Shown: positions 56,993 to 64,000 of the stretch, in pieces
Position numbering within the stretch: position 1 is the stretch's first letter
How the letters are laid out: every line of letters begins with the position of its first letter
Assembly (NCBI RefSeq): GCF_028994775.1
Contig: NZ_JAJQMN010000007.1
Span: 62,001 to 126,000 of the forward strand
Direction of reading: 5' to 3'
Source of the DNA: Promicromonospora iranensis
Lineage (GTDB): Bacteria > Actinomycetota > Actinomycetes > Actinomycetales > Cellulomonadaceae
DNA: 64,000 nt
Position numbers and translations under genes: made by a program
Notes under the pieces: model-generated
What the model saw: the letters and a program-made list of their open reading frames with translations, nothing else
The model's database searches: none
Told to the model about the DNA's origin: nothing

Positions 56993-57808
56993 ATGGACAT
57001 CGCACGACGGCGGGCAGCGCCGATGGCGCCGGAGGACCGCAAGGCGGCAATCATCGACTCGGTGCTCCCACTGGTCGGGGAGCGGGGGAACGACGTCACC
57101 TCGCGCGAGCTGGCGCAGGCCGCCGGTGTCGCGGAGGGCACCCTGTTCCGGGCGTTCGGCGACAAGACGGCGCTGGTCGGGGCCGTAGCGGTCGAAGGGC
57201 TGCACCGCGCGGCCGGGCCGGAGCAGACGCTGGCCGAGCTCACGGCGATCGACCCGGACCTCCCGCTGGAGCGGCGGCTGGCCCTCGTGATCGAGGCCGG
57301 CCGCGACCGGATGGCGGAGGTCATGCGGTGGATGTCGGTGCTGCGGCACCTGCGCGTCGCCATGCCCCCGGTGGACGACGACGCGACGCGAGAGCGCATG
57401 AGCGCGTTCCGCGACGAGCTCATGGCCCAGCGCGCGAGCCAGCACGAGGCCACCGTCGAGGGCATCACCGCGGTACTGGCGCCCGACCTGCACCGCCTGC
57501 GGGTGCCCGTCGAGGTCGCGATCTCGCTCGTGGAGTCAGCGATCGCGGGCACGCACTCCCGGTTCGACGACCTGTTCCCGGCGGTCCCCGCCGACGTGCT
57601 GGCCGACGCCCTCGTGAACGGGCTGGCCAACACCCTCACGGACGACCTCGCCAACACCCTGGTGGACGAGATCGCCGGCCACGAGATCGACGGCACCGGG
57701 AAAAAGCCTGGCCCCGACCGTCCGGATGCTGCAACCTCCAGTACCGCGGCGCCCAGCGCACCAACCCCTGGTTCTCCAACCCCCCGCCCCGAAGGGAACT
57801 CCCTGTAA
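56993..57808 (+). CDS. TetR-family repressor of the ABC exporter
   Basis: 271 residues. TetR_N domain: RKAAIIDSVLPLVGERGNDV with TSRELAQAAGVAEGTLFRAF then GDKTALVGAVAVE. A long C-terminal ligand domain follows, with a low-complexity tail (NGLANTLTDDLANTLVDEIA; then Ala/Pro/Thr-rich to the end). The TAA overlaps the ATG of the first exporter gene (TAATG), so it is the first gene of the exporter operon. A palindromic operator sits in its promoter. The inducer is presumably an exporter substrate. Confidence 0.92.
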   Translation: MDIARRRAAPMAPEDRKAAIIDSVLPLVGERGNDVTSRELAQAAGVAEGTLFRAFGDKTALVGAVAVEGLHRAAGPEQTLAELTAIDPDLPLERRLALVIEAGRDRMAEVMRWMSVLRHLRVAMPPVDDDATRERMSAFRDELMAQRASQHEATVEGITAVLAPDLHRLRVPVEVAISLVESAIAGTHSRFDDLFPAVPADVLADALVNGLANTLTDDLANTLVDEIAGHEIDGTGKKPGPDRPDAATSSTAAPSAPTPGSPTPRPEGNSL

Positions 57809-59571
57809 TGCTTGTCACGCTTGCCCGGAAATACTTGGGCCCGTACCGCTGGGCGGTGGTCGCGGTGCTCGTCCTGCAGCTGGTGCAGACGCTCGCGGCG
57901 CTCTACCTGCCCAGTCTGAACGCGGACATCATCGACGACGGCGTGGTGGCCGGCGACATCGGCCACATCTGGCGCACCGGCGGCTGGATGCTCGTCGTGT
58001 CGCTGGGCCAGGTCGCCGCCTCCGTGGTCGCCGTCTACTTCGGCGCGCAGGTCGCCACGGCCTTCGGCCGGGACATCCGCCGTGACCTGTTCCACACCGT
58101 GCAGACGTACTCGGCGCGGGAGATGGCGCAGTTCGGAGCGCCGACCCTGATCACGCGCGGCACCAACGACGTGCAGCAGGTCCAGATGACGGTGCTCATG
58201 ACGTTCACCATCATGGTGATGGCGCCGATCATGCTGGTGGGCGGCGTGATCCTGGCGCTGGCCGAGGACGTCACGATGTCCGGCCTCCTGCTGGTCATCG
58301 TGCCGGTGCTGGCGGCCACGGCGGGCGTCATCGTGTGGCGCATGGTGCCGCACTTCCGGCGCATGCAGAAGCGCATCGACGCCATCAACAGCGTGCTCCG
58401 CGAGCAGATCACCGGCCTGCGGGTGGTCCGAGCGTTCGTGCGCGAGCACCGCGAGAAGGAGCGCTTCGGCACGGTGAACGAGGAGCTGTTCGACACCTCG
58501 CTGCGCGCCGGGCGCCTGATGGCGCTCACGTTCCCCGTGGTCATGCTCATCATGAACATGTCGTCGGTGGCGGTGCTGTGGTTCGGGGCGCGTGAGATCG
58601 AGGCGGGCGGCCTGCAGATCGGCTCCCTGACTGCGTTCCTCAGCTACCTCATGTACATCCTCATGGCCGTGATGATGTCGACGATGATCTTCATGATGAT
58701 CCCGCGTGCCGCCGTCGCGGCCGAGCGGATCGGGGAGGTCCTGGAGACCACGTCGTCGGTCGTCGACCCGGAGTCGCCCGTGGAGCTGTCGGGTGTCTCG
58801 ACAAGCTCGACCGACGGAGGAGGCCCGCGCGGTCGGGTCACCTTCGAGGACGTCGAGTTCGGTTACCCGGGCGCGGAGGCGCCGGTGCTGCACGACCTGA
58901 CGTTCGCGGCCGAGCCGGGCCAGATCACCGCCATCATCGGCTCCACGGGGTCCGGCAAGTCGACGCTGCTCAACCTGGTGCCGCGGCTGTTCGACGCGAC
59001 AGCCGGCACGGTCCGCATCGACGGGATCGACGTGCGCGACGTGACGCAGCGCGACCTGGGCTCGCTCATGGGGCTGGTGCCGCAGAAGGCGTTCCTGTTC
59101 AGCGGGACGGTCGCGGACAACCTCCGGTACGGCAAGCCCGACGCCTCCGAGGAGGAGATGTGGGCGGCGCTCGAGGTGGCGCAGGCGCGCGACTTCGTCG
59201 AGGCGCTGCCGGAGGGCCTGGAGGCGGTGGTCGCGCAGGGCGGCGCCACGTTCTCCGGCGGACAGCGGCAACGGCTGGCCATCGCCCGGGCGGTGATCCG
59301 CAAGCCGCGGATCTACCTGTTCGACGACAGCTTCTCCGCGCTCGACTACGCCACCGACGCGCGGCTGCGGGCGGCCCTGCGGCCACAGACCCGTGACGCG
59401 ACGGTGATCGTCGTCGCGCAGCGGGTGGCGACCATCCGCGACGCCGAGCAGATCCTGGTGCTCGACCAGGGCCGCATCGTCGGCCGGGGCACGCACGCGG
59501 AGCTGCTGGCCGAGAACCCGACGTACCAGGAGATCGTGACGTCCCAGATGAGCCTGGAGGAGGCCGCATGA
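57808..59571 (+). CDS. heterodimeric ABC exporter, degenerate-site half
   Basis: 587 residues: six TM segments (YRWAVVAVLVLQLVQTLAAL onward) plus an ATPase: IIGSTGSGKSTLLNLVPRLF, FSGGQRQRLAIARAVIRKP and IYLFDDSFSALDYATD. The catalytic Glu after Walker B is Asp (FDDS), the pattern of YheI/BmrC/LmrC-type subunits with a degenerate site. It pairs with the next gene's consensus subunit. A dispersed repeat inserts SGVSTSSTDGGG in the linker between membrane and ATPase domains. ATG 57808 overlaps the tetR stop. Likely multidrug or lipid/peptide export. Confidence 0.93.
   Translation: MLVTLARKYLGPYRWAVVAVLVLQLVQTLAALYLPSLNADIIDDGVVAGDIGHIWRTGGWMLVVSLGQVAASVVAVYFGAQVATAFGRDIRRDLFHTVQTYSAREMAQFGAPTLITRGTNDVQQVQMTVLMTFTIMVMAPIMLVGGVILALAEDVTMSGLLLVIVPVLAATAGVIVWRMVPHFRRMQKRIDAINSVLREQITGLRVVRAFVREHREKERFGTVNEELFDTSLRAGRLMALTFPVVMLIMNMSSVAVLWFGAREIEAGGLQIGSLTAFLSYLMYILMAVMMSTMIFMMIPRAAVAAERIGEVLETTSSVVDPESPVELSGVSTSSTDGGGPRGRVTFEDVEFGYPGAEAPVLHDLTFAAEPGQITAIIGSTGSGKSTLLNLVPRLFDATAGTVRIDGIDVRDVTQRDLGSLMGLVPQKAFLFSGTVADNLRYGKPDASEEEMWAALEVAQARDFVEALPEGLEAVVAQGGATFSGGQRQRLAIARAVIRKPRIYLFDDSFSALDYATDARLRAALRPQTRDATVIVVAQRVATIRDAEQILVLDQGRIVGRGTHAELLAENPTYQEIVTSQMSLEEAA
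58795..58811. repeat. dispersed palindromic repeat inside an ABC gene
   Basis: GTCTCGACAAGCTCGAC within the coding region, same family as 25688-25706 and 38562-38580. It encodes VSTSST in the flexible linker just before the nucleotide-binding domain, where extra residues can be tolerated. Confidence 0.6.
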
Positions 59572-59644
59572 TCGACGATGGCGGAGCCTCGATCGTGCGG
59601 GCCGACCGGGTGCGGGTGTCCCGCATGACACAGGAGGAGGCAGC

Positions 59645-61711
59645 GTGAGCGCGCAGGACAAGCCCGAGGGCGCGACAACGGGTGCGACGGGTGGCGCGGC
59701 GCCGGCGGGCACGGCCGGTCCGGCCACCGCGCCGGCGGCGCCGCCCCGCGGTCCGGCCGGCGGGCCCGGCCGTGGTCCGGGGCCGATGGGTGGCATGGGC
59801 ATGCCCGTGGAGAAGCCGATGGACTTCAAGGGCTCGCTGCGCCGGTTCGCCGGCTCGCTGCGGCCCGAGCGGCTGAACGTCGTGATCCTCATGGTGCTGG
59901 GCATCGGCTCGGTGGCGCTCACCGTGCTGGGGCCAAAGCTGCTCGGTGACGCGACGAACGTGATCTTCGCGGGCTTCGTGGGCGCACAGCTGCCGTCGGG
60001 CGGGACCACCGAGCAGGCGATCGAGGCGCTCCGCGCGCAGGGTCAGGATCAGATGGCCGACCTGCTCTCCGGCGTGCCGGGCGTGGTGCCCGGGCAGGGC
60101 ATCGATTTCACGCTGCTCATGCAGACCCTCAGCTGGGTCGTGGCGGCCTACGTCGGAGCGTTCCTGTTCGGGTGGCTGCAGGCGCGTATCACCACCGGCG
60201 TCGTGCAGCGGACCATGCGGAACCTGCGCGACGAGGTGGAGGCGAAGCTGCACCGCATCCCCCTGTCCTACGTCGATGCCAAGCAGCGCGGCGAGATCCT
60301 GTCGCGCGTCACCAACGACATCGACAACGTGGCCCAGACGACCACACAGACCCTCGCGCAGCTGGTGACGGCCGCGCTCACCGTGGTCGGCGTGCTGGGC
60401 ATGATGTTCTGGATCTCGCCGGTGCTGGCGCTCGTGGCGCTGGTGACGGTGCCGCTGTCCGTGATCATGACCATGCAGATCGCCAAGCGCAGCCAGCCGC
60501 AGTTCATCGAGCAGTGGGCGGCCACCGGACGGCTCAACGCGCACATCGAGGAGTCGTTCACCGGCCACGCGCTCGTGAAGGTCTACGGGCACCAGGAGAC
60601 CACCGCCGAGGCGTTCGCCAAGGAGAACGCGGCGCTGTACGGGGCGAGCTTCAAGGCGCAGTTCATCTCGGGCACCATCCAGCCCGCCATGGGCTTCCTC
60701 GCGAACCTGAACTACGTGATCGTCGCGGTGATCGGGGGGCTCCGCGTGGCGTCGGGCACGCTGTCGCTGGGTGACGTGCAGGCGTTCATCCAGTACTCAC
60801 GCCAGTTCACGCAGCCACTCACACAGGTCGCCTCGATGATGAACCTGCTGCAGTCCGGCGTCGCCTCCGCGGAGCGGGTGTTCGACCTCCTGGACGCGCC
60901 CGAGCAGTCGGCCGACCCGGAGGAGTCGCAGAAGGTGGAGCCGGTGCGCGGGCGGGTCGCGTTCGAGGACGTCACGTTCTCGTACACGCCCGACCAGCAG
61001 CTCATCACCGGGCTCAACCTGGTCGCGGAGCCGGGCCAGACCATCGCCATCGTCGGCCCCACGGGCGCCGGCAAGACGACGCTGGTCAACCTCCTGATGC
61101 GGTTCTACGAGGTGGACGGCGGGCGCATCACGCTGGACGGTGTCGACACGCGCGACATGTCGCGCGACGACCTGCGCTCGTCGGTCGGGATGGTGCTGCA
61201 GGACACCTGGCTCTTCAAGGGCACCATCGAGGAGAACCTGCGCTACGGCGTGCCCGATGGTGTGACCGTGGGTGAGGAGGAGTTCCTCGCCGCCACCCGG
61301 GCCACCCACGTGGACCCGTTCGTGCGGACCCTGCCCGACGGCTACGACACCGTCGTGGACGAGGAGGGCTCGTCGGTCTCGGCCGGCGAGAAGCAGCTGC
61401 TCACGCTCGCGCGGGCCTTCCTCGCCGACCCGGCGATCCTGGTGCTCGACGAGGCGACCTCGTCGGTGGACACCCGCACCGAGGTGCTCGTGCAGGAGGC
61501 GATGAACCGCTTGCGCAAGGACCGGACGTCGTTCGTCATCGCGCACCGCCTCTCCACGATCCGCGACGCCGACGTGATCCTCGTGATGGAGCACGGCGAC
61601 ATCGTGGAGCAGGGCTCGCACGAGGACCTGCTCGCGGCCGACGGCGCTTACGCGCGGCTGTACGCGAGCCAGTTCGCGGCCCCGGTCGTGGAGGAGCCGA
61701 CGATGCCGTGA
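59645..61711 (+). CDS. heterodimeric ABC exporter, consensus-site half
   Basis: 688 residues. Ala/Gly/Pro-rich cytoplasmic N terminus of about 60 residues, six TM segments, then the ATPase: IVGPTGAGKTTLVNLLMRFY, signature VSAGEKQLLTLARAFLADPA and ILVLDEATSSVDTRTEVLVQ with the catalytic Glu intact. An extra 40-residue extracytoplasmic loop between TM1 and TM2 (PSGGTTEQAIEALRAQGQDQ) matches YheH/BmrD-type partners. GTG 59645. It is 73 nt after its partner and in the same TetR-controlled operon. Confidence 0.94.
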   Translation: MSAQDKPEGATTGATGGAAPAGTAGPATAPAAPPRGPAGGPGRGPGPMGGMGMPVEKPMDFKGSLRRFAGSLRPERLNVVILMVLGIGSVALTVLGPKLLGDATNVIFAGFVGAQLPSGGTTEQAIEALRAQGQDQMADLLSGVPGVVPGQGIDFTLLMQTLSWVVAAYVGAFLFGWLQARITTGVVQRTMRNLRDEVEAKLHRIPLSYVDAKQRGEILSRVTNDIDNVAQTTTQTLAQLVTAALTVVGVLGMMFWISPVLALVALVTVPLSVIMTMQIAKRSQPQFIEQWAATGRLNAHIEESFTGHALVKVYGHQETTAEAFAKENAALYGASFKAQFISGTIQPAMGFLANLNYVIVAVIGGLRVASGTLSLGDVQAFIQYSRQFTQPLTQVASMMNLLQSGVASAERVFDLLDAPEQSADPEESQKVEPVRGRVAFEDVTFSYTPDQQLITGLNLVAEPGQTIAIVGPTGAGKTTLVNLLMRFYEVDGGRITLDGVDTRDMSRDDLRSSVGMVLQDTWLFKGTIEENLRYGVPDGVTVGEEEFLAATRATHVDPFVRTLPDGYDTVVDEEGSSVSAGEKQLLTLARAFLADPAILVLDEATSSVDTRTEVLVQEAMNRLRKDRTSFVIAHRLSTIRDADVILVMEHGDIVEQGSHEDLLAADGAYARLYASQFAAPVVEEPTMP

Positions 61712-61749
61712 CCGGTGCCCGGCTGCTTGAGCCCAGGGGGTGACCCTGG

Positions 61750-61810
61750 GTCTGCGGGGTGGGTAGCTCTGGGTAGACATCGTCTACTCGGAGCAACCCA
61801 CCCCGCAGAC
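61750..61810. repeat. long palindrome (family B)
   Basis: Arms of 29 nt (61750-61778 and 61782-61810) match at 26 of 29 positions around an ATC loop. Outer ends are GTCTGCGGGGTGGGT and ACCCACCCCGCAGAC, centre GTAGACATCGTCTAC. The same left arm and centre appear in degenerate form at 45039-45086. It follows the exporter operon and may terminate it. Confidence 0.85.
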
Positions 61811-61880
61811 GTACGTCCTCCCCGGGGCGTGGTGTCCACCGTTTCGTCGGCCGTGGGGCATTTCGTTGACCGCGAGGCCA

Positions 61881-61911
61881 TATCGTGTTTCGATAATATC
61901 GAGAAACGATA
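61881..61911. promoter_or_regulatory. twin TATCG-N5-CGATA operators
   Basis: TATCGTGTTTCGATA (61881-61895) and TATCGAGAAACGATA (61897-61911) are two perfect TATCG-N5-CGATA palindromes, 16 bp apart, and together make a larger inverted repeat. The stretch is strikingly AT-rich in this genome. It lies just upstream of the DUF2975/XRE pair; the XRE protein is the obvious candidate ligand. Confidence 0.75.
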
Positions 61912-61927
61912 TGGTGACGAGGACGGG

Positions 61928-62524
61928 GTGACGACGACGATGATCAAGCGACTCAACGACTACCGACAGAACTTCGAGGTGATGGCGCTCGCGGGCGGCC
62001 TGGGGGTCCTCGCCGGCCTCGGGTTCATCGTTCGTGACCTGGTGCGGATACTGCCCAACCGGGACGTCCCGGTCCCTGTAGATCTTGCGGACGTGCCACA
62101 CGAGGTGCTGCTGGGTGGCACTGCCGCAGCGCAGGCGACGGAGGCGGTGATCCGGGTGTCCGAGCTGGGACCGGTGCCGTACACGGCCGTGCTCACCGCT
62201 GCGCTGCTGCCGACGCTGGTGCTGATGCTGGTGGCCGTGTGCTTCGCCGTGCTCGGCAGGTCGTTCGCGAGCGGCGACTTCTTCGCGCCGGGCGGCCTGC
62301 GGGCGATGAAGGTCACGTCGATCACGCTCGTGTTCGGCTCCGTGGTGATCCCGACCCTGCAGGTGATGGCCGCGAACAGCGCCCTGGCGAGTGTCGGCGT
62401 CCACTTCGGCCAGAGGATGGGCACCGACTGGGTGCTGTTCGCAGCGGGCATACTCCTCGGCACCGTCTGGTATGCGTTCCGGCGTGGCGCTCGCCTGGAG
62501 CGGGACACCGAGGGCCTCGTCTGA
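61928..62524 (+). CDS. DUF2975 membrane protein
   Basis: About 198 residues with four TM segments: FEVMALAGGLGVLAGLGFIV, PYTAVLTAALLPTLVLMLVA, AMKVTSITLVFGSVVIPTLQ and DWVLFAAGILLGTVWYAFRR. The motif GDFFAPGGLRAMK between TM2 and TM3 (F-x-x-G-x-F-F-x-x-x-x-x-R/K) marks DUF2975. GTG 61928 follows GAGG by 5 nt; ATG 61940 is the alternative. Family function unknown; it is almost always paired with a small YozG-type HTH gene, as here (TGATG overlap). Confidence 0.87.
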   Translation: MTTTMIKRLNDYRQNFEVMALAGGLGVLAGLGFIVRDLVRILPNRDVPVPVDLADVPHEVLLGGTAAAQATEAVIRVSELGPVPYTAVLTAALLPTLVLMLVAVCFAVLGRSFASGDFFAPGGLRAMKVTSITLVFGSVVIPTLQVMAANSALASVGVHFGQRMGTDWVLFAAGILLGTVWYAFRRGARLERDTEGLV

Positions 62525-62751
62525 TGCCGACCGAGGACGACGGCCGCGTCCACTGCCGGCTCGACGAGCTGCTCGCGGAGCGCGGTATGACGCTGGCGCG
62601 GCTGGCGGAGCTGGTCGGGGTCACGGTGGTGAACCTGTCGGTGCTCAAGAACGACCGCGCCCGGGCGATCCGGTTCTCCACTCTGACGGCGATCTGCGAC
62701 GTCCTCCAGTGCGAGGTGGGTGACCTGCTCGTGGTGACGCCACGGCAGTGA
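62524..62751 (+). CDS. small XRE/YozG-family regulator
   Basis: 75 residues: CRLDELLAERGMTLARLAEL with VGVTVVNLSVLKNDRARAIR, then STLTAICDVLQCEVGDLLVV, i.e. an HTH_26/Cro-C1 domain and nothing else. Translationally coupled to DUF2975 by a TGATG overlap. Likely binds the twin TATCG-N5-CGATA sites upstream of the pair. Its stop lies in a 14-bp tandem repeat. Confidence 0.9.
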   Translation: MPTEDDGRVHCRLDELLAERGMTLARLAELVGVTVVNLSVLKNDRARAIRFSTLTAICDVLQCEVGDLLVVTPRQ

Positions 62752-62779
62752 CTCCATGGCAGTGACTCCATGGCAGTGA
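62744..62779. repeat. 14-bp tandem repeat across the XRE stop
   Basis: GGCAGTGACTCCAT occurs at 62744-62757 and 62758-62771, with a third partial copy GGCAGTGA at 62772-62779. The XRE stop (TGA 62749-62751) is in the first unit, so the stop is repeated downstream. It fills the space to the GH10 gene. Confidence 0.85.
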
Positions 62780-62799
62780 GGCCCGGCTAGGGTCGGCGC

Positions 62800-64000
62800 G
62801 TGACCTCTCTCTTCACCGCGCCCGACGAAGGACGCACGCCCGACCCCAGCCTGGCGCACCGCCGCGCCGACGCCACGGTGACCCTGCGCGGACCGGACGG
62901 TGTGCCGCTGGCCGGCCACGACGTCGTCGTACGGCAGACGCGGCACGCGTTCCTGTTCGGCTGTATCGGATTCGACCTGGTGGACCTCGCCAACGGCACG
63001 TCGCAGGACCCGGAGTACGACGGCCGGCTCGCCGACGCATGGTTCGACGTCTTCAACCAGACGACGCTCCCCTTCTACTGGGGCACGTTCGAGCCCGAGC
63101 GTGGGGCACCGCAGACGGAGCGCCTGCTCGGCGCGGCACGCTGGTTCGCGGAGCGCGGCGTCGTGGTCAAGGGACACCCGCTGGTGTGGCACACGGTCCA
63201 GCCGCGCTGGCTCCGCGACCTGCCCGACGCCGAGGTGGAGCGCCTGCAGCGGGAGCGCATCCGGCGCGACGTCGGGGCGTTCCGCGGCGTGATCGACACG
63301 TGGGACGCGATCAACGAGGTGGTGATCATGCCCGTGTTCACCGCGGAGGAGAACGCGATCACGCCTCTCGCGCGCCGTAAGGGCCGCGTCGAGATGATCC
63401 GGATGGCGTTCGAGGAGGCGCGTGCCGAGAACCCGGGCGCGACGCTGCTGCTCAACGACTTCGACATGTCCACGGCGTACGAGTGCCTCATCGAGGCGGT
63501 GCTGGAGGCCGGGATCCGCATCGACCGGCTCGGCCTGCAGAGCCACATGCACCAGGGCTACTGGGGCGAGGAGAAGACCCTGGCGGTCCTGGACCGGTTC
63601 TCCCGGTACAACATCCCGATCCACTTCACGGAGACCACGCTCATGTCGGGCGACGTGATGCCCGCGCACATCGAGGACCTCAACGACTGGCAGGTCGAGT
63701 CGTGGCCGTCGACGCCGGAGGGGGAGGAGCGCCAGGCCGACGAGGTGGAGCGCCACTACCGCACCCTGCTGTCGCACCCGAGCGTGGAGGCGATGACCTA
63801 CTGGGGCCTGTCCGACCGCGGGATGTGGCTGAACGCCCCGGGCGGGCTGCTCCGGGAGGACGGCTCGCGCAAGCCCGCGTTCGACCGGTTGCGGGAGCTG
63901 GTCAAGGGCGAGTGGTGGCTGCCACCGACGGCGCTGCGCACCGACGCCGAGGGCCGTGTGCGGTTCGGCGGGTTCCTCGGGGACTACCGGATCGAGGCGG
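62800..64000 (+). CDS. GH10 endo-1,4-beta-xylanase, 3' end outside window
   Basis: From GTG 62800 at least 400 residues. An N-terminal beta domain (ATVTLRGPDGVPLAGHDVVV, RQTRHAFLFGCIGFD) leads into a GH10 barrel: FNQTTLPFYWGTFEPERGAP, VVKGHPLVWHTVQPRWLRDL, acid/base Glu in DTWDAINEVVIM (W-D-x-x-N-E), LLLNDFDMS, LGLQSHMHQGYWG and the nucleophile Glu in IHFTETTLMSGD, then YWGLSDRGMWLN. No signal peptide is seen, so it may be intracellular, acting on imported xylo-oligosaccharides. The frame is open at the window end. Confidence 0.92.
   Translation, partial: MTSLFTAPDEGRTPDPSLAHRRADATVTLRGPDGVPLAGHDVVVRQTRHAFLFGCIGFDLVDLANGTSQDPEYDGRLADAWFDVFNQTTLPFYWGTFEPERGAPQTERLLGAARWFAERGVVVKGHPLVWHTVQPRWLRDLPDAEVERLQRERIRRDVGAFRGVIDTWDAINEVVIMPVFTAEENAITPLARRKGRVEMIRMAFEEARAENPGATLLLNDFDMSTAYECLIEAVLEAGIRIDRLGLQSHMHQGYWGEEKTLAVLDRFSRYNIPIHFTETTLMSGDVMPAHIEDLNDWQVESWPSTPEGEERQADEVERHYRTLLSHPSVEAMTYWGLSDRGMWLNAPGGLLREDGSRKPAFDRLRELVKGEWWLPPTALRTDAEGRVRFGGFLGDYRIEA

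Noticed and set aside
1-64000. tRNA, rRNA, insertion sequences or prophage genes
   Set aside because: No cloverleaf-like segment, rRNA stretch, transposase or integrase motif was recognised when reading gaps and genes; a covariance-model search would be needed to exclude small RNAs.

Overview
The window is very GC-rich DNA with GTG and TTG starts, ATGA/GTGA stop-start overlaps and few intergenic T-tracts, which points to a high-GC actinobacterium. A fabG-inhA type pair, a glgC gene divergent from a mycobacterial-type glgM, treY-treZ, a DUF3099 protein and plant-cell-wall glycosidases (GH10, GH43) fit Micrococcales, perhaps Promicromonosporaceae or Cellulomonadaceae. The genus is inference; no rRNA, tRNA, CRISPR array or transposase was seen.

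Layout. 0-10.4 kb (minus strand): a partial DUF6650 gene, treZ and treY (trehalose from glycogen-type glucans), a methyltransferase, a secreted TAP-type peptidase with three 22-bp direct repeats in front of it, a NarL-type two-component system and a DUF1963 protein. 10.4-24.5 kb is an accessory region. It opens with a three-gene operon (tail-anchored protein, CinA-like domain, macro domain). A zone of decay follows (12.9-16.2 kb) with two HAD remnants, two XRE-TPR remnants, a frameshifted alpha/beta hydrolase and a frameshifted Nudix gene around an intact 2H phosphoesterase. Then come YdcF-like and MazG-like genes, a convergent restriction-modification pair overlapping tail to tail, and an 834-residue GmrSD-type protein fused to an alkyltransferase-like domain.

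24.6-37 kb: a 51-residue Lys/Arg/Trp-rich peptide gene, a second two-component system, DedA, and a TetR gene (BioQ candidate) divergent from bioY, an acyl-CoA ligase, a thiolase, bioM, bioN and a CHY zinc-finger gene. The bioM-bioN junction carries five 11-bp repeats, each with an ATG. A serine hydrolase, an HxlR regulator with its DUF899/PNPOx pair, and a zinc metallopeptidase follow.

37-64 kb: a short threonyl-tRNA synthetase behind a textbook Thr-codon transcription attenuator, a NERD-like protein, an MFS transporter, a secreted GH43 arabinanase/xylosidase, an ABC-F protein, SURF1, fabG-fabI, sixA, serB, glgC/glgM, an ABC ATPase, NfeD/SPFH, a TetR-controlled heterodimeric ABC exporter, a DUF2975/XRE pair behind twin operators, and a GH10 xylanase running off the end. 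Long near-perfect palindromes (60-66 bp) recur between genes at 40.7, 45.0, 49.2, 50.0 and 61.8 kb. Short tandem duplications carrying stop codons recur at four gene ends.

How genes cooperate: GlgC and GlgM make activated glucose and maltose-1-phosphate for alpha-glucan, and TreY/TreZ turn alpha-glucan into trehalose. BioY/M/N form a complete ECF-type biotin importer. GH43 and GH10 belong to hemicellulose use. FabG/FabI are two reductive steps of type II fatty-acid synthesis.
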